From the NCBI RefSeq assembly GCF_004365915.1, contig NZ_SODI01000001.1, forward strand, positions 3,100,001 through 3,164,000: 64,000 nt of DNA, read 5' to 3'. Under the pieces are notes generated by a model. It saw nothing but the letters and a program-made list of their open reading frames with translations. It was not told the origin of the DNA and made no database searches. The position numbers were made by a program, and so were the translations under genes. This DNA comes from Cryobacterium psychrophilum. Lineage in GTDB: Bacteria > Actinomycetota > Actinomycetes > Actinomycetales > Microbacteriaceae. Positions 25,650-33,997 of this stretch are shown one piece after another. Every line of letters starts with the position of its first letter. Position 1 is the first letter of the stretch.

Positions 25650-27122
25650 GTGAATCAGTCAACAGATCGTGCCCGTCAAATGTGGATCGGTCGGGAGGCG
25701 ATCGCCGAGGCGATGATTCCCCTCATCGGCCGCCTGTATCGCGACAACAATGTCGTGACGAGCGTGTTCGGTCGCGGCCTTGTGAACAAGTCGGTCATCG
25801 GTCTGCTCAAGGCTCACCGCTTCGCCCGCCACATAGCGGATGTCGAGCTTCCGCTCGAAGAGACGCTTCCGGTCCTGGAGACCCTGCTGCGTCTCAACCT
25901 CGGTGCAGCCTCGATCGACCTGGCCCGTCTCGCGATTGCGTACCGGAAAGACGCCGAGGAACTCTCGCTGGAGGAGTTCCTGCGCGCCGAGCTCGCCGGC
26001 ATCGTCGACCAGCACGGCCTGGACGAACGCACCAGCACCGACGTTGTGCTCTACGGCTTCGGCCGCATCGGGCGTCTGCTCGCCCGGATCCTGATTGAGC
26101 ACGCCGGCGGCGGCCAGGGCCTGCGCCTGCGCGCCATCGTCGTGCGCAAAGGCTCGGAGAACGACATCATCAAGCGCGCGAGCCTGCTGCGACGCGACTC
26201 CGTGCACGGTCCCTTCGAGGGAACCATCACCGTCGACGAGCGCAACAACACGATCCTCGCCAACGGAACGCTGATCCAGGTGATCTACTCGAGCGACCCG
26301 TCCACCGTGGATTACGAGTCCTACGGCATCCACAACGCGGTCGTCGTGGACAACACGGGTCGCTGGCGCGACGCGGACGGCCTGTCCCAGCACCTCAAAT
26401 GCCCCGGCGTCGCGCGGGTGCTGCTGACCGCTCCGGGCAAGGGCGCGCTGAAGAACATCGTGCACGGCATCAACCACGCCACGATCACCGACGACGACAC
26501 GATCGTCACCGCGGCATCCTGCACCACGAACGCCATCGCCCCCGTGCTCAAGGCCATCAACGACCGCTTCGGCATCGTGGACGGTCACGTCGAAACCGTG
26601 CACTCGTTCACCAACGACCAGAACCTCATCGACAACTTCCACTCGGGGGATCGTCGCGGACGCTCGGCCGCCCTCAACATGGTGATCAGCGAAACGGGCG
26701 CGGCCAAGGCCGTTGCCAAGGCCCTGCCCGAGCTCGTCGGAAAACTCACCGGCAACGCCATCCGGGTGCCGACGCCCGACGTGTCCATGGCGATCCTGAA
26801 CCTCAACCTGGAAACAGGCACCGACAAGGACGAGGTCAACACCTACCTGCGCACCATGTCGCTGCACTCCGACCTGCACAAGCAGATCGACTACATCGAC
26901 TCACCCGAGGTGGTCTCCAGCGACTTCCTCGGATCGCGCCGCGCCGGGATCGTCGACGGTCTCGCGACCATCGCCAACGGCACCAAGGTGATCCTCTACG
27001 TCTGGTACGACAACGAATTCGGCTACAGCTGCCAGGTCATCCGCGTGCTCGAAGAAATGGCCGGCGTGCTGGCCCCGGCCTTCCCGAGCGCCATGGTCGA
27101 CGAGCTCGAAGCGGTTCTCTAA
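25650..27122 (+). CDS. Glyceraldehyde-3-phosphate dehydrogenase with N-terminal extension (GapB-like)
   Basis: A 490-residue GAPDH. The Rossmann motif YGFGRIGRLLARIL begins near residue 134, the catalytic cysteine lies in TAASCTTNAIAPVL, and the end VWYDNEFGYSCQVIRV is canonical. About 130 extra N-terminal residues are mostly helical. Such long forms include the corynebacterial GapB, linked to gluconeogenesis with NADP; that role here is inference. I choose GTG 25650 (VNQSTD) because AGGA lies upstream; GTG 25617 is in frame but has no ribosome site. It starts the metabolic insert between DUF2469 and yraN. Confidence 0.9.
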   Translation: MNQSTDRARQMWIGREAIAEAMIPLIGRLYRDNNVVTSVFGRGLVNKSVIGLLKAHRFARHIADVELPLEETLPVLETLLRLNLGAASIDLARLAIAYRKDAEELSLEEFLRAELAGIVDQHGLDERTSTDVVLYGFGRIGRLLARILIEHAGGGQGLRLRAIVVRKGSENDIIKRASLLRRDSVHGPFEGTITVDERNNTILANGTLIQVIYSSDPSTVDYESYGIHNAVVVDNTGRWRDADGLSQHLKCPGVARVLLTAPGKGALKNIVHGINHATITDDDTIVTAASCTTNAIAPVLKAINDRFGIVDGHVETVHSFTNDQNLIDNFHSGDRRGRSAALNMVISETGAAKAVAKALPELVGKLTGNAIRVPTPDVSMAILNLNLETGTDKDEVNTYLRTMSLHSDLHKQIDYIDSPEVVSSDFLGSRRAGIVDGLATIANGTKVILYVWYDNEFGYSCQVIRVLEEMAGVLAPAFPSAMVDELEAVL

Positions 27123-27171
27123 CTCCGGAGGCACCGTCACCCCGGCGGCGCTGAGCCAGGGCGGCCCCGGG

Positions 27172-27612
27172 TCAGCGCGGCTCGCAGATGACGACGGGGA
27201 TGTCCCTGCTCGTCTTCTGCTGGTACGCGCCATACCCGGAGTACTCGGCGACGATGCGGGGCCACAGCTCCGCCTTCTCCGCCGGGGTAGCCGTGCGCGC
27301 CCGCATCGGGAGGGTCGCGCCCCGCACGGTGAGCTCGACATCGGGCTGGTCCAGCAGATTGAGGTACCAGTTCGGATGCCGGTCGTCACCACCCTTGGAC
27401 GCGACGAGAACATAACGCCCGTCGCCGTGCACCGGCGCGGTCAGCATCGTGGAGCGTCGCTGACCGCTCGACCGGCCCGTGGTGTGCAGTTCGACGGCCG
27501 GCATCGGACCGATCGTCCAACCCCAGCGACCGCCGGACAGGAAGAGAATCGTGCGGTGCACACCGTTCATCGCTTGCATGCTCAGGTCCGTGACGGTGTG
27601 GCGAATGCTCAT
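27172..27612 (-). CDS. Nitroreductase-family deazaflavin-dependent oxidoreductase (Ddn-like)
   Basis: A 146-residue protein of the F420H2-dependent Ddn/FDOR-A type. Diagnostic parts are VELHTTGRSSGQRRSTML, VLVASKGGDDRHPNWYLNLLDQPDVEL and the C-terminal YQQKTSRDIPVVICEP. The native substrate is unknown. ATG 27612 is chosen because TACGAT lies 6 nt upstream, giving a leaderless transcript; the longer frame lacks support. It diverges from the alcohol dehydrogenase gene, with only 68 bp between the starts. Confidence 0.9.
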   Translation of the reverse strand: MSIRHTVTDLSMQAMNGVHRTILFLSGGRWGWTIGPMPAVELHTTGRSSGQRRSTMLTAPVHGDGRYVLVASKGGDDRHPNWYLNLLDQPDVELTVRGATLPMRARTATPAEKAELWPRIVAEYSGYGAYQQKTSRDIPVVICEPR

Positions 27613-27618
27613 GCCCCG

Positions 27619-27624
27619 ATCGTA
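27619..27624 (-). promoter_or_regulatory. -10 element TACGAT for the Ddn-like gene
   Basis: On the minus strand TACGAT is followed by 6 nt and ATG 27612. It faces the promoter of the alcohol dehydrogenase gene in a 68-bp gap. Confidence 0.55.
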
Positions 27625-27668
27625 CGTGAGCCGCCTGCTGCCCGGCCGCGAGCGCCGGCTCAGACCGC

Positions 27669-27674
27669 TACGTT
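27669..27674 (+). promoter_or_regulatory. -10 element TACGTT for the alcohol dehydrogenase gene
   Basis: TACGTT is followed by GGAACC and ATG 27681, the same 6-nt leaderless layout on the opposite strand to the Ddn-like gene. Confidence 0.5.
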
Positions 27675-27680
27675 GGAACC

Positions 27681-28814
27681 ATGACGACAGCAACGATGCT
27701 CAGCTCGATCCTCCGCGATCCCGGTTCGGACGCGCCGTACGCCGACAGCGCACCGCTCACCCTGGAAACCATTCCGGTACCCGAGCCACGCCGCGGCGAG
27801 CTGCTGGTGAAGATCGAACGCGCCAGCCTCTGCCACTCCGACCTGTCGGTGATCAATGGCTCCCGCATCCGCCCGCTGCCGATGGCACTCGGACACGAGG
27901 CCGCCGGAACCGTGAGCGCGGTCGGTGCGGATGTCGATGATGTGCGCATCGGCGACCATGTCGTGCTCGTGTTCGTGCCGAGCTGCGGGGACTGCCGTGC
28001 CTGTCTCGCCGGCCGCCCGGCGCTCTGCCACCGCGGCGCCGAGGTGAACAACACCGGGGACCTGCTGCACGGCGACGCCGTGTTGCGGTCGGAGGCGGGG
28101 GAGCGGGTGAACCACCACCTCGGGGTCTCCGCCTTCTCCCAGTACGCCGTCGTCGCACGCGAATCGGCCGTCGTGATCGCCGCCGACGTGCCGTTCGACG
28201 TGGCCGCCATGTTCGGCTGCGCGGCACTGACCGGCATCGGCGCCGTGCTCAACACCGGGCAGCTCGTGGCCGGCCAGTCTGTGATCGTCTTCGGGCTCGG
28301 CGCCGTCGGACTGATGGCCGTCATGGCCGCCGCCCAGGTGGCGGGCACGACCGTGATCGCCATCGACCCGCTCCCCGAGAAGCAGGCCCTCGCGCTGCGG
28401 TGTGGCGCGACGGCCGTCGGCGCGCCCGACCAGGCGGCCGCCCTCGTCACCGAGCACGCCGGCGACGGTGTCGACCTCGCGATCGAGGCCGTCGGCAACT
28501 CCCGCGTGATGGAGGCGTGCCTCGGTCTGCTGACCCGCGGCGGCGCGCTCGTCTCGGTGGGGTTGCCTCACCCCGACCAGACGATCACGACCTCGGCCCT
28601 GCAATTCGCGGGCACCGGCCGACGCCTGCTCGGCTGCTACATGGGTGATTCGGTACCCGACCGGGACATTCCGCGCTACCTCGACATGTGGCGGGCGGGA
28701 ACGCTGCCGGTGGAGCTGCTGCACACCGACACGCGCCCCCTCAGCGAGCTCAATGAGAGCCTCGACGCTCTCGCCGAGGGCCGGGTCGTGCGCCGCCTCT
28801 TCACCCTGGACTGA
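27681..28814 (+). CDS. Zinc-dependent medium-chain alcohol dehydrogenase
   Basis: A 377-residue MDR-family dehydrogenase. The catalytic zinc ligands lie in SLCHSD and GHEAAG; the four structural zinc cysteines appear as CGDCRACLAGRPALC; the nucleotide motif is VFGLGAVGLMAV with an acidic residue in AIDPL that favours NAD(H). The whole resembles class III-like or aryl/S-(hydroxymethyl)thiol alcohol dehydrogenases, but the substrate is not known. It ends 69 bp before the SGNH lipoprotein gene on the same strand. Confidence 0.92.
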   Translation: MTTATMLSSILRDPGSDAPYADSAPLTLETIPVPEPRRGELLVKIERASLCHSDLSVINGSRIRPLPMALGHEAAGTVSAVGADVDDVRIGDHVVLVFVPSCGDCRACLAGRPALCHRGAEVNNTGDLLHGDAVLRSEAGERVNHHLGVSAFSQYAVVARESAVVIAADVPFDVAAMFGCAALTGIGAVLNTGQLVAGQSVIVFGLGAVGLMAVMAAAQVAGTTVIAIDPLPEKQALALRCGATAVGAPDQAAALVTEHAGDGVDLAIEAVGNSRVMEACLGLLTRGGALVSVGLPHPDQTITTSALQFAGTGRRLLGCYMGDSVPDRDIPRYLDMWRAGTLPVELLHTDTRPLSELNESLDALAEGRVVRRLFTLD

Positions 28815-28883
28815 GAGAGGCCGGAGAGGGCACTGGATGGCTGCCGCACCAATCGCTACCGCGCCGGGCGACGAACCCCTGAC

Positions 28884-29564
28884 ATGACCACTCACCGCTT
28901 TTTGCCTTCCCGGCTCATCGCAAGTGTCGTCGGCGCGGCGGTGGTCGCGGTGATGGCCGCGTGCGCGCCCACGCCCATTCCGGCGGTGCAGGCCTTCCCC
29001 GACGGGCCGACGGTCGCGTTCTACGGTGACTCCTACACCCGAGGGACGGGGGCCTCCGACCCCTCGAAACGCTGGTCGAGCCTGATCTCGACCGAACGCG
29101 GCTGGAACGAGGTGAACCCGAGCGCCAACGGCCTGGGCTTCATCAACAAGCGGTCAGGCGCGCCCGGGACCGGCCTCGTGCAGCAGGTGATCGACGCGAA
29201 ACCGGACATCGTCATGGTGACGATGGGACTCAACGACAACTTTTCCATGCCGGGCAAGGCCGACGCGATCGAGGCGGCCATCACAACCGACCTCAGCACG
29301 CTCGCGACGGCCCTGCCCGAGGCGCGCATCGTCGTGGTGGAACCGTTCTGGTACACCGACGAACGGCCGAGTTCGGTAGCCACGATCATCAGCTGGGTGA
29401 GGGATGCGGCCGCGGGCATTGACGCCGATTACATCGAGGATGCCTCCCACTGGATCGAAGGGCACCCCGAATGGATGGCCGGTGACGGCCTGCATCCCAA
29501 CGACGCCGGCTACGCGGCCATGGCCACGCGGATGGACGCCGAGCTGAGCGCCCTCGGGTTGTAG
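28884..29564 (+). CDS. SGNH/GDSL-type hydrolase lipoprotein
   Basis: A 226-residue exported esterase-like protein. A signal peptide ends in a lipobox (VMAAC, cysteine near residue 27). Block I is AFYGDSYTRG (catalytic Ser), block III MGLNDN (Asn) and block V DGLHPND (Asp-His), so the catalytic set is complete. It should act at the outer face of the membrane on ester or acetyl groups of lipids or glycans; substrate unknown. It converges on the YjiH-type gene. Confidence 0.87.
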   Translation: MTTHRFLPSRLIASVVGAAVVAVMAACAPTPIPAVQAFPDGPTVAFYGDSYTRGTGASDPSKRWSSLISTERGWNEVNPSANGLGFINKRSGAPGTGLVQQVIDAKPDIVMVTMGLNDNFSMPGKADAIEAAITTDLSTLATALPEARIVVVEPFWYTDERPSSVATIISWVRDAAAGIDADYIEDASHWIEGHPEWMAGDGLHPNDAGYAAMATRMDAELSALGL

Positions 29565-29654
29565 GGGCGCCCGAACTCAGGCTTCGGCGGCGGATCCGCG
29601 GGCCACTACATGCGCGCGCCCCCGCATACACCCACGCGTGCCGCACGCCACGCG

Positions 29655-30971
29655 TCAGAACAGCAAGAACGCGATCGGAGTCACAATGATCAGTGTCAGC
29701 ACGACGCGCTGGAACCAGACCACGACGAGTTTCCACACCGGGATCGGGATGTCCGTTGCCATGATGCAGGGCACCAGCGCCGAGAAGAAGATGATTCCCG
29801 AGACCGACACAACACCGATAACGAACTTCACGATCGGCACCGACCCGGCCACGAGCAGCGCCGGCAGGAACATCTCGGCCACGCCCACTGCACTGGCCTT
29901 GGCCACGAGCATCGGCTCGGGCAGCTGCAGCGCCCAAGTGAAGGGATAAAACACGTAGCCGAGCCAGTCGAACACAGGCGTGTAGGTGGCGAGCACGAGC
30001 CCGAGCAGCCCGATAGAGAGGATGGAGGGCAGGATCGCCATCGCCATCAGAAGACCGTCGCGCACGTTCCGCCACACATTGACGCCGAGCGAGGGCGCCG
30101 CCGCGACCGTCTCCTGAGCATGCGCCCAGGCCACCGACAGCCGTTTGCCGGTGATGATCTCCTCGGGTTGCGCAGTCGCATCCGGGTGGTAAGTGTCGGG
30201 GATGCTGTTCAGGGGCCAGATGCGCACCGTGATCGCCGTGACCAGGAAGGTCACGAGGAACGTCACCCAGAAGTACGCCGTCCACTGGCCCATCAGGTTG
30301 AGGGTTTTGGCCACAATGACCATGAAGGTGGCCGAGACTGTGGAGAATCCGGTGGCGATGATCGCCGACTCCTTGGCGGTGTACTTGCCGTCTTTGTAGG
30401 CCCGGTTAGTGATGAGCAGCCCGAGTGAGTAGCTGCCCACGAACGAGGCGACCGCGTCGATGGCCGAGCGCCCCGGGGTCTTCCAAATCGGGCGCATCAC
30501 CCGCTGCACAAGCACTCCGATGAATTCCAGCAGGCCGTAGCTCACCATCAGCGCCAGGAACACGGCGCCGATCGGCACGAGCAGCCCGACCGGAATCACC
30601 AGCTTCTCAAAGAGGAACGGGCCCATGCCCGGTTCGAACAGCCAGGCGGGGCCGACCCGGAAGACCATCATGACGCCCACTACCAGGCCCAGGACCTTGA
30701 ACAACGAGAACACCACACCGACGACGGACCGCTTCCAGTTCCCGGTCACGAAGGGGTACACGGCGCCGGCCACAATGATCGCGAGTGCGTAATACGGCAG
30801 CGCCGGGCCGATACTCGCTTGCAGGAACGTGACGATGTGGTCGAGCATGATCGTGCTCTTGCCGCCGATGGTCAACGGAACGAAGAACATAAACGCCCCG
30901 ATACCGCTGTAGACGAACAGCTTCCACATCCCGCGGGTTCGGGTTCTCGGGGCCTCGGTGGTCACTGTCAT
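29655..30971 (-). CDS. YjiH-type membrane protein with nucleoside-recognition (Gate) domain
   Basis: A 438-residue polytopic protein with about ten hydrophobic segments. Recognisable family stretches are FFVPLTIGGKSTIMLDH near the N-terminus, SFVGSYSLGLLITNRAYKDGKYTAKESAIIATGFSTVS in the middle and GVAEMFLPALL near the end. The Gate domain suggests transport, but the substrate is not established. ATG 30971 is chosen for its AGGAG site (GTCAGGAGACG); a longer frame upstream is unsupported. An IclR-type regulator gene starts divergently and probably controls it. Confidence 0.85.
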   Translation of the reverse strand: MTVTTEAPRTRTRGMWKLFVYSGIGAFMFFVPLTIGGKSTIMLDHIVTFLQASIGPALPYYALAIIVAGAVYPFVTGNWKRSVVGVVFSLFKVLGLVVGVMMVFRVGPAWLFEPGMGPFLFEKLVIPVGLLVPIGAVFLALMVSYGLLEFIGVLVQRVMRPIWKTPGRSAIDAVASFVGSYSLGLLITNRAYKDGKYTAKESAIIATGFSTVSATFMVIVAKTLNLMGQWTAYFWVTFLVTFLVTAITVRIWPLNSIPDTYHPDATAQPEEIITGKRLSVAWAHAQETVAAAPSLGVNVWRNVRDGLLMAMAILPSILSIGLLGLVLATYTPVFDWLGYVFYPFTWALQLPEPMLVAKASAVGVAEMFLPALLVAGSVPIVKFVIGVVSVSGIIFFSALVPCIMATDIPIPVWKLVVVWFQRVVLTLIIVTPIAFLLF

Positions 30972-31080
30972 CGTCGTCTCCTGACGCCTTCGTCGGTAGG
31001 GGACGGTTGCCGCCCAGCATTTTCTGCCTACATCCATGGAACCGTGAACCTGGATCAGGGACAATACACGAGCGGCGGAT

Positions 31081-31102
31081 AGAGTCTCAGATATGAGATT
31101 CT
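31081..31102. promoter_or_regulatory. Candidate IclR-type operator
   Basis: AGAGTCTCA-N4-TGAGATTCT: 9-bp arms with a single mismatch around GATA. It lies in the divergent gap between the YjiH-type gene (start 30971) and the IclR gene, the usual place for autoregulation and control of the neighbour. Confidence 0.6.
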
Positions 31103-31145
31103 GCCCGGAAAGCACGACACCCTGAGTGACACCACGGACAGTTCA

Positions 31146-31913
31146 TTGCGCCCCCTGCGCATCCTGAGCTATCTGGCCACCCAGGCGAACCCGGTCCCCG
31201 CCGCGCAGATCGCCCGGGCCATCGGCACGCCGCGCTCCTCGACGTTCCGTCTCTTGCGAGGGATGCAAACGCTCGGCTATGTCACCCACCTGCCCGAGCT
31301 GAAGACCTACGCTCTGGGCATTGCGGCGCTGGAAATCGGCCAGGCGTTCGGCATCCACGTGCCGCTGGCCCGATTCGGACGGCCCGTGCTCGAGCGCCTG
31401 GTCGCCACCGTCGGCGAGTCCGCGCACCTAGCGGTGCTACACGGCCACGAGACGCTGTACATTCACGAGCAGACGGCGCGTTCCCGCGCCCCTCTCGTCA
31501 CCGCCAAGGACGTTCGCCTCCCCACACACCTCACGGCCTCTGGAAGAATGATCCTCGCTGACCTCGGGCACGACCAGTTGCAGGCCCTGTTTCCGCCCAA
31601 CTACGCCTTCATTCAACGCACCGGAAAAGGACCGCGCACGCACGCCGAGTTCCTGCACCAGCTCGACGTGGTGCGCCGACAGGGTTTCGCCCGCGAGTTC
31701 GGCGAGGTGACGGATGGTCTCACGTCTTTCGCCAAGCCGGTGCGGGACCGCAGCGGCCGTGTCGTGGCGGCCATCGCCGTCACCCACGCATACAGTATCC
31801 AGGCGGCCGTCACTCCGTCAGGCCCGGCGCAGGTGCCTCTGCAGGAGTCGATCCTCAAGGCGCTCGAGCATGCCGCCCGCGAGCTGAGTCGCCGGCTCGG
31901 CTGGAACCCGTAG
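31146..31913 (+). CDS. IclR-family transcriptional regulator
   Basis: A 255-residue IclR protein. The winged HTH comprises LRILSYLATQANPVPAAQIARAIGTPRSSTFRLLRGMQTLGYV; the effector domain contains ESAHLAVLHGHETLYIHEQ, LTASGRMILADL and a C-terminal FAREFGEVTDGLTSFAKPV, characteristic of the family. The start is uncertain: TTG 31146 leaves a minimal HTH, while an in-frame CTG at 31122 preceded by GGAAAG would add eight residues (LSDTTDSS). The regulator probably binds the dyad at 31081-31102 and controls the YjiH-type gene. Confidence 0.88.
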   Translation: MRPLRILSYLATQANPVPAAQIARAIGTPRSSTFRLLRGMQTLGYVTHLPELKTYALGIAALEIGQAFGIHVPLARFGRPVLERLVATVGESAHLAVLHGHETLYIHEQTARSRAPLVTAKDVRLPTHLTASGRMILADLGHDQLQALFPPNYAFIQRTGKGPRTHAEFLHQLDVVRRQGFAREFGEVTDGLTSFAKPVRDRSGRVVAAIAVTHAYSIQAAVTPSGPAQVPLQESILKALEHAARELSRRLGWNP

Positions 31914-31986
31914 CGAGGAACGAGCCCAAGGCGGTCGGCGCGCAATCCGCACTCCTTCGGGTCCGCAAATTCGCGAATGCACGGTC

Positions 31987-32011
31987 CCGGTACCGGCGGA
32001 CCAAATGGTCC
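31987..32011. promoter_or_regulatory. Two adjacent palindromes upstream of yraN-comM-dprA
   Basis: CCGGTACCGG (31987-31996) is directly followed by GGACCA-AA-TGGTCC (31998-32011). They lie in the 192-bp gap before yraN and could be an operator for the yraN-comM-dprA unit or a terminator remnant of iclR. No T-run follows. Confidence 0.4.
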
Positions 32012-32105
32012 TCCCCAGCCGTTGACGCGCGGGGAATCTCACCGATGGCGTCGGCGTGCCCCCGGCAGGTTGCAGCACCGGCCACTCTGGTGGCCGGAGG
32101 CACTC

Positions 32106-32462
32106 GTGGCACGCAAAGATCAACTCGGCAGGTACGGCGAAGACTGTGCGGCCGCGTACCTGGGCGCCGCAGGCTACCGCGTGATCGCACGCAACTGGCG
32201 GTGTCCCGACGGCGAGGTCGACCTGATCGTCGAACGCGACGAGCAGGTCGTCTTCGTGGAGGTGAAGACGCGCAGCAGCGCAAGCTTCGGGCATCCGTTT
32301 GAGGCGATCACCGCGAAGAAGCTCGCCCGAATGCGGCGGCTGGCGGGCCTGTGGTGCTCGCAGGCGGAGGTGTGGCCGAACCGCATCCGGGTGGACGCCG
32401 TCGCGGTGATTGCCGAACGGGGGCGGGAGCCCGTGATCGAGCACCTGCGGGGCGTGTTCTGA
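32106..32462 (+). CDS. yraN: YraN family (UPF0102) endonuclease-like protein
   Basis: A 118-residue protein of the restriction-endonuclease fold. The core GRYGEDCAAAYLGAAGYRVIARNWR, then GEVDLIV and VFVEVKTRSS, carries the acidic/lysine pattern of that fold. GTG 32106 is chosen as the start because the family begins just before this block; the longer frame is unsupported. Its stop overlaps the comM start by one base (TGATG), so the pair is coupled. Cellular role unknown. Confidence 0.9.
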   Translation: MARKDQLGRYGEDCAAAYLGAAGYRVIARNWRCPDGEVDLIVERDEQVVFVEVKTRSSASFGHPFEAITAKKLARMRRLAGLWCSQAEVWPNRIRVDAVAVIAERGREPVIEHLRGVF

Positions 32463-33997
32463 TGTCGCTCGCGCGCACTCACGCGGTGGCCCTGCTCGGG
32501 CTCTCGGGCGCGATGGTTGAGGTCGAGGCCGACATTTCCGCGCAGCTTCCGGCGATGGTCCTGATCGGGCTGCCCGACGCCGCCCTGTCCCAGGCCACCC
32601 AGCGGGTGCGCGCGGCAGCGACGAACTCCGGGTGCCCGCTCACCAGCCACCGCCTCACCGTCGCGCTGTCCCCGGCCGCCCTTCCCAAACACGGCGCGGG
32701 ATTCGACCTCGCCATCGCGGTCGCGTGCCTGGCGGCCGACGGCGTCGTGTCCGCTGAATCGGTGGGATCGGTCGTGCACTTCGGGGAACTGGCCCTCGAC
32801 GGGCGCCTGCGGCCGACCCCCGGAATCCTCCCCGGCGTCGCCGCCGCGGCGCGGTTCGGACACCAGACCGTCATGGTGCCCGAGGGCAACGCGGAGGAGG
32901 CCGCGCTGGTGCCCGGCGTACGGGTTGTCGGTGTGGCCTCGTTGCGGGACGCGGCGATCTGGCACGGCGCGGCCCTGACGGCCCGGCCGGTCGAGACAAT
33001 CCGCCCGCCCGACGACCCGGCCCTGCCGGTGACAGAACTCGATCTGGCCGATGTGATCGGCAACGACGACGCCATCCTGGCCCTGCAGGTCGCGGCCGCG
33101 GGCGGTCACCACGTTTTTCTGCTTGGCCCGCCCGGCGCGGGCAAGACGATGCTCGCCGCGCGTCTTCCCGGGCTGCTGCCCGACCTCGGCCCGGCCGCAT
33201 CGTTGGAGGTCAGTTCCCTGCGCTCGCTCAGCGAACGGGGGCTCGGCGGGGCGTTGATCACCCGACCGCCGTTGGAGGCGCCCCACCACACCATCACTGC
33301 CGCGGCGATGGTGGGTGGCGGTGCCGGGCACATTCGACCGGGGGCCGCCGCGCGCGCCTCCAACGGCGTGCTGTTCCTCGACGAAGCCCCCGAGTTCGCC
33401 TCTCCTGTGCTCGACGCCCTGAGGCAGCCGCTCGAATCGGGAACGATCAGCATCCACCGCGCCAACGCCATCGCGCACTTCCCGGCCAGGTTCCAACTCG
33501 TGCTGGCCGCCAATCCCTGCCCCTGTGGGCAATACGGTGCCGGCGACCTCGAATGCGCGTGTCCGCCCAACGCAAGACGCCGGTATCTGGCGCGCCTTTC
33601 CGGTCCGCTGCTCGACCGCATCGACATCCAGCTCGGCGTCAAACGCATCACAGCGGTCCAGCTGCGCCTGGCCACCGACACGGTGCGCATCCCAAGCGCC
33701 GCGGCCCGCGCCCGGGTCGCCGACGCGCGCGGTGCGGCAGCCGACAGGCTCCGCGACACCCCGTGGCAGGTCAACTCCGAGGTCCCCGGGCCGTGGCTGC
33801 GCGGCCCGGGCACCCGACTCGATCTGCGCACCACGGCGGGGCTGGACCGGGCTCTCGAACGCGGCGGAATCACCATGCGCGGCTACGACCGCGTGTTGCG
33901 CGTCGCGTGGTCCATCGCCGATTTGGAAGGCGCGGCCCGCCCGGGCAGCGAACACGTGGGGCTCGCGCTCTACCTACGAAAGGGAATGACGCCATGA
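32462..33997 (+). CDS. comM: YifB/ComM family Mg-chelatase-like AAA ATPase
   Basis: A 511-residue protein: an N-terminal Lon-protease-like fold (ISAQLPAMVLIGLPDAALSQ), an AAA core with Walker A GPPGAGKTMLAARLPGLLP and Walker B GVLFLDEAPEF, a cysteine-rich zinc-binding insert (NPCPCG then CACPP) and a C-terminal helical lid. In Vibrio, ComM is a helicase that extends the paired region during natural transformation. The next gene, dprA, belongs to the same process. ATG 32462 overlaps the yraN stop. Confidence 0.95.
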   Translation: MSLARTHAVALLGLSGAMVEVEADISAQLPAMVLIGLPDAALSQATQRVRAAATNSGCPLTSHRLTVALSPAALPKHGAGFDLAIAVACLAADGVVSAESVGSVVHFGELALDGRLRPTPGILPGVAAAARFGHQTVMVPEGNAEEAALVPGVRVVGVASLRDAAIWHGAALTARPVETIRPPDDPALPVTELDLADVIGNDDAILALQVAAAGGHHVFLLGPPGAGKTMLAARLPGLLPDLGPAASLEVSSLRSLSERGLGGALITRPPLEAPHHTITAAAMVGGGAGHIRPGAAARASNGVLFLDEAPEFASPVLDALRQPLESGTISIHRANAIAHFPARFQLVLAANPCPCGQYGAGDLECACPPNARRRYLARLSGPLLDRIDIQLGVKRITAVQLRLATDTVRIPSAAARARVADARGAAADRLRDTPWQVNSEVPGPWLRGPGTRLDLRTTAGLDRALERGGITMRGYDRVLRVAWSIADLEGAARPGSEHVGLALYLRKGMTP

